A DNA stretch of 64,000 nucleotides from Limonium bicolor (lineage: Eukaryota; Streptophyta; Magnoliopsida; Caryophyllales; Plumbaginaceae): positions 475,901,375 through 475,965,374 of the forward strand of contig CM041776.1 in assembly GCA_023374045.1 (NCBI GenBank), in the 5' to 3' direction. Position numbers and translations under genes: made by a program. Positions 1 through 11,419 of the stretch are shown here, in pieces (position 1 is the first letter of the stretch; every line of letters begins with the position of its first letter). Under the pieces are notes generated by a model, which saw only the letters and a program-made list of their open reading frames with translations, did not search any database and was not told the origin of the DNA.

Positions 1-1411
1 AAAGGCTTGGATTAGTAGCTTACGATCTCAAAGTAGAATTCTCTTGACATTCCTTGATTCCCGGCCAGCATCTTAATGATATTGAACTCCATTTTTGCCA
101 CATGAATAAGAAGATAATGAAGCATAATGTTAGGGTCTTGTGACACCATAACATAATCAAATGGAAATCTAAGGCTTAAAGCCTAAAATGAGTTTTAAGG
201 TTGAAACTTTACCTAATTGCTCAAGAATATTGATTTCAACCCTTTCCAACTTTCTACCTACTACAAAAATGAAGGGTATCGAGCTCATTTGGGAAGATCC
301 ATGTCTAGAATAAGATTTAAGCTCTTAAAACACAATTTTGGAAGGATTTACGTTAGGTTTGACCCATGTAGATCTTGGCCATGTTGGGGCTTGAAAAGAA
401 GCTCACTTTATCTATGAAATGAGTGAGGAAAATATCTTATAAGATAACCTAAATATTCAGCATTAATTAGATTAAAAGAAGCTTAAGTGCTTTAAGCACA
501 TTCTACCTTATCTTGGTAAAGTTGAGCTACTACTCCATTTTCCTTGACAATGGCTGATTTTTATCTTCAAAATGTTGCTGGAATTTGAGCTTTTGAACAA
601 AATAAAGGTAGATCTAAGCTCCCCTTGGCTTGTATATGAAGAAGAAGGAAGTTTGAAGTGGAAAGGGTGAAGGAAACTCAAACCACCATTATCACCATGG
701 ATGAGTTCCTAAAGAAACTTGAGGAGGAAGCTGAAGATCAAGGAAGGAGGGAGTGATGTCAGCTAATAAGAGAGAGGAGGGAGGAAATGTGTCTTGCTTA
801 CTTTACATTTCTGAGTGGAATTATGAGTCATTACCAACTCCTAGACTTTTCCCTCCTTAAGGCAAGTTTTGGTGACTCCCTTAGGACTATTCCTTATATT
901 ACCGCCCAACATAGATATTTATGTGGGTTTGGTGAGTCATCATTGTCTTGTAATATTAGAGACTTCAAAGTTGTACAAATGGACTTATTCCATGTGTTAG
1001 GTTGTAACATGTGTTGTTACTTTGTTCTAAGGTGTATTACTAGTGATTATTTGTGTTTTTTAATATTTGGTATACTTTACTATTCAGTGTAAGAATATAT
1101 TGTATGTTACATAATTATCTCACATGATTATGGTCTTAAATCATGTATTAATGTATTATGTGTTTACATTAACTTTAGGAGTTGTTTTTTCTCCTTATAT
1201 ATGCTCTCTCTTTAGTCCATATTTCATGTAGGGTTTAGTGCTCATTTTGGTCTATACATATTTATTTATATATGTATGTTTAGAGATTATAATTCCTTAA
1301 TGAATTAAAGGTTCATTAGTTTTTATATTATTCCATGACTAACCTTTGTTAACCTCTCATATTAAATTAATTCCTTATTAGTCAAGGTAATTAATATTTG
1401 GGGTATTTCAG
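1..1411 (-). mobile_element. Probable truncated LTR remnant
   Basis: The segment ends at 1411 with the reverse complement of the LTR start shared by the other elements here (TGAAATACCCCAAA). It would therefore be the 5' part of a minus-strand LTR whose remainder lies outside the window. It is AT-rich and has only short spurious reading frames, including a 19-codon frame at 697-756 that resembles no family I know. No internal region, PBS or second LTR is visible, so the call rests on the terminal motif and base composition alone. Confidence 0.35.
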
Positions 1412-2129
1412 GGAGCCAACTATTTGTTACCCTTTTATAGTTATTTTCATGAAATGACACTATATTTTACCGAATTTCATGAAATGCCACGATAATCATT
1501 GATGGGAAAAAAGGACAAAAATACCTCTGATAGTTCAAAGTACTGTGAAATTCACAATATGCCACTACGTGTTAAAAAAATTCAAAATACTATAAATACA
1601 TATAACTTTTAGAGTTAATAAACTATTAAAATAACACAAAATATATTAAAATAACACAAAATATATTAAAATAACACAAAATATATAAAATATCACAAAA
1701 CATTGTAGAAAAAATATTCTTAGACTTTGATTAAAAAATAGGAAAAATTACTTTACAATTTAGGAGATGCTTAAACGTTTCCCAAACATTACCCCACCCA
1801 TGAGATTTCAAAAATTAATTTTCTCATCCATGTGGTTCCCCAATTTACATCTATCAACTTTTCTAATTTCATTCAATTTAGGAGATGCTTTAAACGTTTA
1901 TATGAAATGATTGAAACTTTACATGGAATATGCTACAGTATTATAATTTTGGTCCTATGTTCAAATTTGAGTTTTTTAAGCTCAAATGACTTATGAGACC
2001 AAATGAAACATGTGACATTGTAAATAGCGGTAATATATGAACTTAAAAGTATTTTGTTAACTAGTAGGGGTATATTGTGAATTTAAAAAAGTATTTTATT
2101 TAAAAAATTTGTCAATGTTTAAACATGTC
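1412..2129. other. AT-rich non-coding spacer left of element A
   Basis: No coding potential is seen. The stretch holds short AT-rich repeats (listed separately) and phrases resembling degenerate duplicated spacer DNA. It ends exactly where the 5' LTR of element A begins. Confidence 0.5.
1625..1700. repeat. 20-bp tandem repeat, about 3.7 copies
   Basis: Three identical 20-bp units (1625-1644, 1645-1664, 1665-1684) are followed by a degenerate fourth. The unit is ATTAAAATAACACAAAATAT. It is a simple AT-rich minisatellite with no sign of function. Confidence 0.85.
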
Positions 2130-5039
2130 TGAAATACCCCAAACCTTAATAAGTGGTTTAAATAGTAAATAATAAATTAATAAGACTAAAAAGAGTCTTA
2201 GAAATATTAGTAAACAATTTAATAAATAGTAAATATAATTAATTGCCTAAAATGAAAATTGTCGTATAAATGAGTTTTGAATGGCTAAATGACCATCAAT
2301 ACTCTTTATTAATATGTGTACTATTTAGTATCACATTTGGAAGTTTAAATTAATAAGAAATAAATATTTCACTTTTATGTGTTTTGTTATAGTGAATAGT
2401 GACTAAAATAAGCTAGTTTGTAACATATATTAACATGTGTAATTAATTGAGCAATAAAGACTAGTAACCCCTTGTATTAAAAAGGGAGTCGGTTTGCATG
2501 TGGTGTGTCGACACCCTTGCTTACTGATTGATCAAATAAGTGAGCAAGTAAATGAGTAGTTTAATAAGCACTATTTGCTTTTTACTTCCTTACGTAGATA
2601 ACTAATATCTACTAAAAGCAACTACAATAAGTGAACCTCATCATTCATTCTCTCATTTTCCTTAATCTCACGTAGACTATCCTTCCTTTCTCTCCTTCAC
2701 GATCGAACAGCACCAGCACAAACATGCAACTTCAAAATCTTGTAACTTCTTACTCACTTGTCCAAATCTAAAACCGAGACACCGATCTCTTAGTTTCTTC
2801 AAGCTCTTCGACGTAGTCCTTTCAAATCTTCAAGAGCTCCACTTTGGTGCCAAGAGGAATCTCCATGGAAGGAGCTTGAGTCCATCTTTTCACGTATTAT
2901 TCTTCTCCTTTGCTCAAGGTATGAGAACTCAAAGAAAAATGGTGTTTCCTCTACGTTTTATGTTAACCAAAGGTAGCTTAAAATTCCTTGGAAATGAACG
3001 TACGTTGTCTACTGAAACTACCTAAAGAGCCAATGGTTATGACTTAGAAAAATGTTCTCAAAAGACTAGTAAAAAAACATACGAACTGCTGTTTGTATTT
3101 GCAGGTGAGAGGCAAATATATTGTGGGAAATTCAGTGTTTAAGATTTATGCAATTTAAATTGTGCACTACGTTGTTATGTGGTGTATATTTGGGTGAAAT
3201 TTTGAGTATAAGGGTGTACTGGGAGGTTTATATATCTGATAGGTGAAGAGAACTTGCGCAGCAGAGCATGAAAAATACCAGTACGTCGTTTCTGTAAGTT
3301 TGGTCCGGGACTAGGTCTTGGTTATGTCCCGGACCATATATCAAAATCAGTCCGAGAATTATACGTGGTCGTAGGTCCGGGACTTAGTCCATATGTAAGG
3401 GCCCGGAACCAACCCCTAAAAAAAAACGTGAGATTTCATTTGGCTTTCGTCCCGGGACTTGCTCTTGTAAAGGACCCGGACCAAACTGTTAAAATTACCG
3501 AGAGAATTTGCCTTAGAATCGGTCCCGTGACTTAGGACCTGGTGAAGTCCCGACCACCCCATTAAAAGTACCGAGGGATTTGTTAAGTAATAGTTCCGGG
3601 ACCTAAGTAAGGGACTAATTCCCGGACACACTAACGTAAATTTGGTTCTTAGTCCTTAAACTATGTCTAAGATGGGAAAGTAAAGGTGATGTTAGGATGA
3701 TTATATAAGTTCATGTTAGGGAGTTCTAATGACATTTTAAAAGGTGGGAAGTTAACAAAATGTGGAAAGGAAATAACTAGAAATGTGAAGTAGTTAATGT
3801 TAACGGTTAAACTGGTACGTTAATTGACCGACGTTACTAAATGTGTTTAGGATTCTCTCAGGTGGAACGAGTCGAGGCAAGGACCGAGGTATGGTTTTTC
3901 TTGCAGTCTGTTGCCTACCGGTTTACAACCGGCTTGGATGCTTGTTTGCTTTTCTGTGTGTTACGACCTTATAAGACTAAGACGTGAAAAGAGTTTACAG
4001 TTGTTATATGTATGATGTTGTATTGTTGTGACTCCTTTCCTTGGTGTGTCTAACCAGACCTACACACTTGTTCGTGGTGTGACTTAACGAGTTTATTTGT
4101 GTGATCACTAACAAGTGCTAACCCCGGAATTGAGGAGTCCGGTCATGTTCCGGCCACGCGTGTGATGGATGGGAGTCGATTCTATCCGGTTCGACTCTCT
4201 TGGTGTATGTATAGGTGTATTCCAATTTGGTTTCGACTTTCCCTTAGCTTATCCAAAGCTAGTTTACTACTGACTCACGTCGGGCCACAGGGCATACGAA
4301 TGTTGTTTTCGGTGTGCTTGGGATTACTATATCCGACACGCCTTGGTTTAAGTTAACCGTTCGATATAACTGGACGGTAATGAGGTTGGTAACGAGCTTG
4401 GCATGAGATTGGCAATAATCTCTAGGCTCACTGTGTAACTAATTATGGTGGAAGGTTCCTTGTGTGAACCGAATTATGGTGTTATGTATTATTATTGTGC
4501 TACGCAATTTCCCTTGCTAAGCTATGTTTATATATATGTTGGATGTTAAAATGAATGCCATGTTATCATGACAATTGGTTGCGCGTATCCCGGTAGCCGA
4601 TGGGCTGCGCGTTGACCATACCAGCAAAAGGTTGCTGACCCCCTCTGGGGGCTCCATATTTTTACTGCAGGATGAGGATCGAAGAAGCGGAGTGGCTCTA
4701 GATCCTAGGTTGTTGGAATACTTTTGGTCTTGTAAGATAAACCCGGGATGCGCCTGTGCTCCCGTAGTGTTGTTTATTTTGGTACTGTTGTTTACAGTGA
4801 CAGGTGTTTAAGGTTACAGTTGGTATGTGAATAAATACTCGGTATGGTTTGGTTATGTTTATGTATGGATGTTAGGACCTATGCTCGGAGTCTGATCATC
4901 AGACCGATACCCTTGTATTATTCTGCCTAGTTACCACGTGGGTGGTTAACGGCGTTGTAGCACCAAGCGTTTAGTTGTTGTAGGATGTTTACTTCCGCTG
5001 CGATTTCGGTAGATGGCAAGTGCGTGTAGGGGTGTTACA
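2130..5039 (+). repeat. Element A 5' LTR (2910 bp)
   Basis: Starts with TG and ends with CA directly before the PBS, and is near-identical to 11420-14342. Landmarks in order: a leader containing TTTGGTGCCA at about 2843; a splice-donor-like CTCAAG/GTATGAG with GT at 2920-2921; a cluster of palindromic GGTCCGGGAC-type motifs at about 3300-3630; a CCGG..CCGG hairpin at about 3918; and a hairpin CCCCCTCTGGGGG at 4639-4651 followed by a T-rich tract and CAG. Several of these landmarks recur in the other LTR families in the window. Confidence 0.95.
4639..4670 (+). promoter_or_regulatory. Conserved LTR hairpin followed by T-rich tract and CAG
   Basis: A GC hairpin (4639-4651) is followed by a T-rich stretch ending in CAG at 4670. 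The same arrangement occurs at 13936-13968, 23829-23857, 35031-35060 and, on the minus strand, at about 47644-47658 and 56768-56781. It could be an RNA structure near the 3' end processing site or a 3' splice site; the sequence alone does not decide. Confidence 0.5.
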
Positions 5040-5043
5040 AAAG

Positions 5044-5071
5044 TGGTATCAGAGCGAAGTATCGCTCTGAT
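5044..5071 (+). promoter_or_regulatory. PBS (initiator Met tRNA type) overlapped by a perfect hairpin
   Basis: TGGTATCAGAGC (5044-5055) lies four bases after the LTR end. It is the primer binding site commonly used by plant Ty3/gypsy elements and is complementary to the 3' end of initiator tRNA-Met. Bases 5048-5057 and 5062-5071 form a perfect 10-bp stem with a 4-base loop, so most of the PBS sits in one arm of a hairpin. The same structure is present in element E on the minus strand at 56358-56381. Confidence 0.9.
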
Positions 5072-5932
5072 GACTAGAATACCGAGCTAGAAACATACCG
5101 AGTTAGAAAACCCAACCCTAGCTACCTAGGTGAACAGATTGGGAAGGTTAACCACTAACTAAGTGTGGGATTAGCTTGCTGTTGGAAAGATGTTACCACC
5201 GTTGGATTGGTAAGTGTGCAAGCATAATGCTAATGAAATGTTCATGTGAATTCAGATGTCAGGTAGACCACGAGGTAGAGGCCGCGGGCGCGGTACTGGA
5301 GATGAGGGTGACCAGGGCGATGACACTACGGCACAGACCATGGCTGAGGCAGTAGCAGCCGCCGTTGCCCAGATGGTACCCCAGTTGGTTACTGCGATGC
5401 AGCAGGGGCAACAGCCCGGTGTTCAGCCACCACCACACCGCCACGAGAGACTAATTGGGTCAAGGCGTTGGCTGATTTGAGACCGTCGTCATTCAATGGG
5501 GAGACCGACCCTAGTAAGCTGGAGGCGTACATCTCCGGGCTGGAGACCGCCTACGAGACCTTGGCAGTACCTGCTGAAGCTAAGGTCCGTCTTGCCGCTT
5601 ACTACCTGAAGGGTTCGGCACAGAGTTGGTGGAAGCTTGTGAAGGAGGACAGGATGGCTGATCCTGCGTTTGGTTTGAGGGAGTACACGGCTCTACTACT
5701 GCGAGCTAAGTATTACCCTGTTCATGTACAAGAGGCCAAGCGCCTCGAGCTGGATAGTCTGAGGCAGGGGGGATAAGATGTCGGTTGATGACTACTACAC
5801 CGCATTCACTGACCTTATCCACTTGTTACCGGACCTTGGATATTCGAACCGGGTGCTGGTGAACCGGTTCTACAATGGTCTTAGCCACCGTCTCCGCTAC
5901 GGATGGGGCCAGTTGAGTATACTACCTTGCAG

Positions 5933-6034
5933 GTAATTAAATACTGTGTTGTGAATCAGTTTGTACTTTAAGGGAACGTTAATGTGAGTTGGTGAGTTTT
6001 GTTTTGCGGGGCATGGCTGACATCCTAAATTCAG
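5933..6034 (+). other. Candidate intron 1 in element A gag (102 bp)
   Basis: Begins after ..TTGCAG with GTAATTAAAT and ends TTCAG before GAGTGCTATCATG. It carries stops, and removing it joins codons to give LQ/ECYHAA. Element B has the same arrangement and junction at 24936-25025, though the intron sequences differ. Confidence 0.75.
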
Positions 6035-6293
6035 GAGTGCTATCATGCCGCTGCTAAGGTTGAGATTACCGTCCGTCTGAGGGACGAGGAGAATGCGCAT
6101 AAGCGCAAGGTTACGAATGAGGGCCAGGTCAGCAAGGGTATGGGGGAGGAAAGAAAAAGAAATACTACCCTCAGCCCCAGAAGAGTCAGTACCAGGGTGA
6201 CAAGGGCCAAGCCCAGCCACACCAAAGCCGATGAGCCACTGAAGCTCACATATGCGTATGCAGCAAAGCCTCTACGCTCCTACCCGCCTAAGG

Positions 6294-6373
6294 GTAATTG
6301 ATTAACCATGTGAAACAAGTCGAAATATATGTTGTTAAGATGTGAAGTGAGTAATGATTGTGTATTGTTATAG
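6294..6373 (+). other. Candidate intron 2 in element A gag (80 bp)
   Basis: Phase-1 donor AAGG/GTAATTG and acceptor TTATAG/CAG. An alternative acceptor lies 3 bases downstream (NAGNAG), ending at 6376. The counterpart in B is 25266-25353. Splicing places a Gly-Ser-rich linker before the first zinc knuckle in both copies. Confidence 0.7.
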
Positions 6374-6722
6374 CAGATAGCGCGGGCTCTGGACCGGAGC
6401 GCCACTTTTACTGTAAGTGGTGTAACGGAGACCACCCCGGCAAGACTGCAAGGGAAACGACGTGCAGTGTCGTTACTTACTGCCAGAAGATGGGGCACCG
6501 CGAGTTTGAGTGCTGGCAGAACCCCAATGGTAGGAACTATAAGCCAAAGGGGCAGTGGAAGGGTAAGACTACCCCGCGACCACCGAAAGCCCGAAGGCGA
6601 TCATGCAGCAGCCCTCTGACAAGAAGTACACTGAATCCCAGAAGGGGAAGGTACAGGGACCGGCAAGGCCGCCCTGAATGTAGTGGACCGGTCTGAGGCA
6701 CCAGGACCCTCTTCTAGACCAG

Positions 6723-6848
6723 GTACCACCTAAACTGTTAGGTGAAAAGTGATTGCTTACCGCATTTCATGCATGAGTGTTTGTTTAGTGAGTCTAATGT
6801 ACAATCACCTAAGTAGTGAATTAAGAATAATGTGAAATGAAACCTTAG
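6723..6848 (+). other. Candidate intron 3 between gag and AlkB, element A (126 bp)
   Basis: Phase-1 donor CCAG/GTACC and acceptor CTTAG/GA. The counterpart in B (25690-25816) is 127 bp with the same phase and the same flanking codons. Splicing fuses the gag C-terminus to the AlkB exon; retention would end gag within the intron. Confidence 0.72.
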
Positions 6849-7589
6849 GAACCTTCTATATCTGTTATCCAATCCCGCCCACACCGAACCCTGAAGAGAC
6901 AGCCATCAGCATCACCGAATTCCCACTAGAGCAATGTCAGGTCATCCAGCCAGGTATGATACTCTTAAATGGATACCTGACACCGGAAGCACAAATCCAC
7001 ATCATCAGACGATGCAACGAACTTGGAGCAGCACCAGGAGGTTTCTACACACCCGAGTACCCGAGTGGTTCGAAGATGAAGCTGAAGATGATGTGCATGG
7101 GTAAGGACTGGAATCCTTACACCAAGTCATATCAAGAAGTGCGAGCTGAAGATGAAGCAACTGTACCAGGTATACCTGAGGAGTTCCTTACGGTTGTTAA
7201 TCACGCCGTGGGAATTGCTCAGCAAGTTGAATCGGAACCGATTCCGAATGTTAAGGCAGATCTTTGTGTTGTGAACTTCTACCGAAAGGTGGACAGTTGG
7301 GATTACACCAAGATAAGGACGAGTCACCCGAGTCTCTACGTAAGGGAGTACCCGTGGTGTCTTGGTCCATTGGTGATACCGCAGTGTTTATATATGGCGA
7401 GCAGAAGCGTGGTGACCTCGCAAGGAAGTTAGTGTTGAAATCAGGTGATGTGTTTAATTATGGGTGGACAATCAAGGATGTTATACCCACGGTATCAAGA
7501 AGATCAAACTGAATACCGCACCATCAGCAGTGGTAAATGCCACACATCTGAAACCCGGACGTTTGAATTTGACCTTCAGGCAGTTTTAG
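6849..7589 (+). pseudogene. Element A AlkB-type Fe(II)/2OG dioxygenase domain, frameshifted
   Basis: Enzymes of the AlkB family oxidatively remove alkyl groups from nucleic-acid bases, using Fe(II), O2 and 2-oxoglutarate. Here the HxD iron motif reads HQDKDE (H at 7306-7308, D at 7312-7314), the distal iron-binding His is at about 7488-7490 in a YHG context, and the C-terminal 2OG-binding segment has Arg at 7560-7562, Asn at 7566-7568 and Arg at 7578-7580. An upstream nucleotide-recognition-lid-like segment contains GGFYTPE and GKDWNPYTKSYQ. Small indels split the frame near 7290 and 7460-7490, but every ligand codon survives. It ends at TAG 7587-7589. The position between zinc knuckles and protease matches element B. 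The motif order and the GRLNLTFRQ tail resemble the plant AlkB-homologue group that includes Arabidopsis At3g14140, judged from memory without alignment. Confidence 0.88.
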
Positions 7590-7764
7590 CCTTGTGTAAT
7601 CATGTAGTATTAAGCCAGTTGTATGCTAAGGAAGCTATGTTTTAACCATGTCTGCAATGTAAACCAACTTATGGTGTAAGGAGTGTGTTATGAATAAGAG
7701 ACGTTGTTTTGAAGTATGTCCAACGTGTTACTACTGTATACTTATGAGTTTGCAAATGAATTAG

Positions 7765-10700
7765 GCTGTGCACACGGGACGGGAGGGCGATGTGTCTGCA
7801 AGGCAAGAAGCCAGCAAGAGCGGCACAATCCTCACCGGTACCTTTCCAGTGAATGGCGTGGATGCATCGGTCTTGTTCGACTCTGGAGCCTCACATACAT
7901 TTATTTCGCTATCATTTGCGAAGAGGCTGGGGTTAGACGGTGAAGAGATGCCAGACTTTGTAGTCACTCTCCCCCGTCGAAAGAGCGGATCAGGTGTACC
8001 CGCTACTACCGAGATGTTATTATGCGTATCAGGGAGGAAGAGTTTCCGATCGACTTGATAGAGTTCGACGGACTTGGTTTTGATGTGATTATCGGGATGA
8101 ACTGGTTGGAGCGGTACAAGGGTAGAATCCTATGTGCCGAGCATCGTCTGCTTCTTCGGAGTCCATCTGGGGTTACTATATCATACCGCCAGAGGCCCAG
8201 GGAGCCTTCGACACAGATCATCACCGCCATGGCCATGTATCGTGAGATACGACGAGGGATGATGTATACCTCTGCTATGTCCAGGACATAGAGAGAGACC
8301 CTGAGTTTAGCCCAGATGTGCCGGTAGTCTCGGAGTTTCCTGATGTATTTCCTAAGGAACTGCCGGGCATGCCGCCAGCACGGGAGGTTGAGTTTGAGAT
8401 TGATTTGATTCCAGGCACCGGGCCTATTGCGAAGGCACCTTACCGTATGGCTCCAGCAGAGATGACAGAGCTCAAGGAGCAGCTGAGAGACCTACTCGAC
8501 AAGGGCTTTATCCGCCCTAGTGTTTCACCATGGGGAGCGCCGGTCCTCTTCGTGAAGAAGAAGGACGGTAGCCTCCGCCTTTGTATTGACTATCGAGAGC
8601 TGAATGCAGTTACGGTGAAGAACCGTTATCCTTTACCACGCATCGACGACTTATTTGATCAGTTGAGAGGAGCATCAGTGTTCTCAAGATAGATTTACGA
8701 TCCGGATATCATCAGATTGCAGTCAAGGACAGTGATATTGAGAAAACAGCGTTCAGAACCAGATATGGACACTATGAGTTTACGGTTATGCCATTTGGTT
8801 TATCCAATGCACCAGCTAAGTTCATGGACCTGATGAACCGTTTGTTCCAAGATCAGTTGGACAAATCAGTGGTAGTCTTCATTGATGACATACTTGTGTA
8901 TTCGAAATCGAGAGGTGAGCATGAAAGCCACCTGAGAGATGTGTTGCAAATACTGAGAAAGAATCAGTTGTATGCGAAATTTTCAAAGTGTGAATTTTGG
9001 TTGAACCAAGTCTCTTTTCTTGGTCATGTGATTTCTGAAGCCGGGATCGCTGTGGATCCGGCAAAGATAGATGCAGTGCGCACCTGGCCTAGGCCGAAGA
9101 CAGTTACCGATATCAGGAGCTTCCTCGGTCTGGCAGGTTATTATAGGAGATTTGTGAGGGACTTCTCCAGTATCTCGAAGCCGATGACTTCCTTGATGAA
9201 AAGGATGCACCATTCGAGTGGACAGCCGACTGTGAGATTTCCTTTCAGAAGCTCAAGGATGCTCTGACATCTGCACCAGTCCTGACTATACCAGACGGTC
9301 CAGATGGTTTTGAGGTTTATTGTGACGCATCAGGCAGAGGTATGGGTTGTGTGTTGATGCAACACGGGAAGGTCGTAGCTTACGCCTCCCGACAGCTGAA
9401 GAAGCATGAAGAGAACTACCTACCCACGATTTGAATTGGGTGCCATTGTCTTCGCATAAAGATATGGCGACATCACTTTGTATGGGGTAAGCGTGACGAT
9501 TTATTCAGACCACAAGAGTTTGAAATACTTGTTCACTCAAAAGAGTTGAACATGAGGCAAAGAAGGTGGGTTGAATTCTTAAATGATTATGATATCGATT
9601 TACAGTATAAGGAGGGTAAGGCGAATGTGGTAGCTGACGCACTGAGTCGCCGAGCACACTCTCTCCATTCGCTAGTCTCTCATACTAGCTTGGTTGAAGA
9701 GGTGCGGAGTGCTCAGATGACGGATCAGTATATGGTGGAGATTAGACAGAAGCTTATTGACGGCACATTCGAGGGTCAGAAGTACGACTTCAGACTCCAC
9801 GATGATGACCTGATTAGGCTTAATGGCCGACTGTGTATACCGAGGAGTAGCGCTGACCTGAAGGAGCGCATACTCAGTGAATCCCATTCTTCTACGACTT
9901 CGATTCACCCTGGAGCTTCAAAGATGTATAGGGTATGAAACGTTATTTTTGGTGGGCTGGAATGAAAAAGACGTAAATGATTATGTGTTGAGCCTCACTT
10001 GTCAGAAGGTCAAGTTTGAGCACCGAAGGCCTGGTGGTATGGTGCAGCCAATGCCAGTGCCTGAGTGGAAGTTTCATGACATTTCTATGGACTTTGTAGT
10101 AGGGCTTCCGCCTACAAGGGAGGTCTGAATATGATTTGGGTTTTTGTAGACCGACTGACCAAGGTGGCTCGATTCATACCGATGAAAGACACCTGGAAAG
10201 TGGCTAAGCTTGCAGAGCTCTTTGATAGAGAGATTGTTAGACATCATGGTGTACCAAAGACGATTGTTTCTGACAGAGATACCAGATTCTTGTCGAGGTA
10301 TTGGAGGTCCACACGAGAAGCACTGGGTACAGAACTGAAATTGAGTACGGCGTTTCACACCACAGACAGATGGTCAGAGTGAGCGCACCATCCAGACACT
10401 TGAGGATATGTTACGTGCATGTGCACTTGACTTTCAGACCAGCTGGATTGATAAGTTACATCTGATCGAGTTTAGTTACAACAATAGTTACCATGCTTCG
10501 ATCAAGATGTCTCCCTTCCAGGCATTGTACGGTAGACCATGCCGCACGCCTTTATGCTGGGATGAGTCGAGTGAAACGGTCATTATAGGACCAGAGTATC
10601 TGGAACAGGTTCAGGCAGAAGTTCGCCAGATCCGGGCTAACATGAAGGCAGCTCAGGATAGACAGAAGTCGTACGCTGATGTGCGCAGACGTGACCTGGA

Positions 10701-11128
10701 GTTCGCTGTAGGCGATCAGGTATTTCTTAGGGTATCCCCCATGAAGGGAGTGTTTCGCTTTGGCCAGAAAGGCAAGTTGAGCCCAAAATATGTGGGGCCT
10801 TATGTGTGACGAGCGGATAGGACCAGTAGCTTATAGACTTGATTTACCTGCTGAGCTGGGCAAGGTACATGATGTGTTTACATGTGTCCCAGTTGAAGAA
10901 GTATATGTCTCATCCGTCTCATGTACTTCCCTGAGAGGCTAAACCTTAGAGCCGACCATGCGATCAGTGGAGACTCCCGTACGGATTCTGGATACTAAGA
11001 CTCGAGACACTCGCCATAAGTCCGTGAGACTGGTGAAGGTCCTCTGGTCTAACCAGGACGTCGAGGAGGCCACTTGGGAGCTGGAAGATAAGATGAAGGA
11101 GAAGTACCCGTTGTTATTTACTTCATAG
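7765..11128 (+). pseudogene. Element A pol (PR-RT-RH-INT-chromodomain-like), multiply frameshifted
   Basis: Encodes the replication and integration enzymes. The protease active site [10 protein letters not shown] has its Asp at 7879-7881. The reverse transcriptase (about 8390-8990) carries [16 protein letters not shown] and the catalytic FIDD (8884-8889). RNase H (about 9310-9650) has YCDASGRG. Integrase (about 9880-10500) has a zinc-binding segment and a DFVVG/SDRDTRF core, followed by the [12 protein letters not shown] region. The C-terminus (about 10960-11125) has a VEEATWELE chromodomain-like motif and stops at TAG 11126-11128. Frame breaks are seen near 8010, 8686, 9200, 9440, 9930, 10120, 10375 and 10806. 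Catalytic residues are largely kept, so the damage looks recent or partly due to sequencing. Confidence 0.92.
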
Positions 11129-11143
11129 AGTTTTGTATGTGTA

Positions 11144-11176
11144 GGGTACGGGGCGTACCCCTTTTAAGGGGGGTAG
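11144..11176 (+). promoter_or_regulatory. Element A hairpin plus first (internal) polypurine tract
   Basis: A 17-base hairpin (11144-11160, stem GGGTAC/GTACCC) is followed at once by TTTTAAGGGGGGTAG (11162-11176), just after the pol stop. It is a near copy of the true PPT 240 bases downstream, hairpin included. Matching pairs occur in B and E. Confidence 0.8.
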
Positions 11177-11383
11177 AGCCGTTTCGGTTATGGATGTATT
11201 CGACATGTATTATATACATTGTCTATGTTATGCTACAGACCTTAGAGTCTGAATGGTATTATGTTGTTTGGACCTTAGTCCGTGGTTATGTAAGCATGAT
11301 GGTAATGTTGGTAATGTGTTTCTGGAGGTATTGTTTTAAGATTTTTTTTCCCGTGTTCTTATGTTTAGAAATGTGGGAAGTAT

Positions 11384-11419
11384 GAACTTTGGGACAAAGT
11401 TCTTTTAAGGGGGGTAGAT
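11384..11419 (+). promoter_or_regulatory. Element A hairpin plus terminal polypurine tract
   Basis: A hairpin (11384-11402, stem GAACTTT/AAAGTTC) abuts TTTTAAGGGGGGTAGAT (11403-11419), which touches the 3' LTR. Such a tract primes plus-strand DNA synthesis. Confidence 0.9.

Larger units (their letters stand above)
5256..6722 (+). pseudogene. Element A gag (capsid/nucleocapsid), broken, with two intron-like gaps
   Basis: Gag packages the element RNA. The start at 5256 opens with an Arg/Gly-rich N-terminus. A retrotransposon gag core follows (about 5450-5930), with a WVKALADLRP-like motif, a KVRLAAYYLKGSA segment and a YTAFTDL segment. Near the C-terminus are CCHC zinc-knuckle motifs (about 6412-6515), the second reading as a Cx2Cx4Hx4C finger once local frame errors are allowed for. 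Frame breaks occur near 5450, 5770 and 6440. Two GT..AG gaps (5933-6034 and 6294-6373) interrupt the reading frame exactly where the copy in element B is interrupted. The C-terminal exon ends at 6722, at a third donor that leads into the AlkB exon. Confidence 0.85.

Noticed and set aside
640..756. 39-codon open frame ending in a Glu-rich segment
   Set aside because: Short, its Met start is internal, and there is no family resemblance; it lies in a probable LTR remnant.
4575..4811. 78-codon frame with a hydrophobic end in the A LTR
   Set aside because: It spans the conserved LTR hairpin module and is broken in the matching 3' LTR. No protein similarity is recognised.
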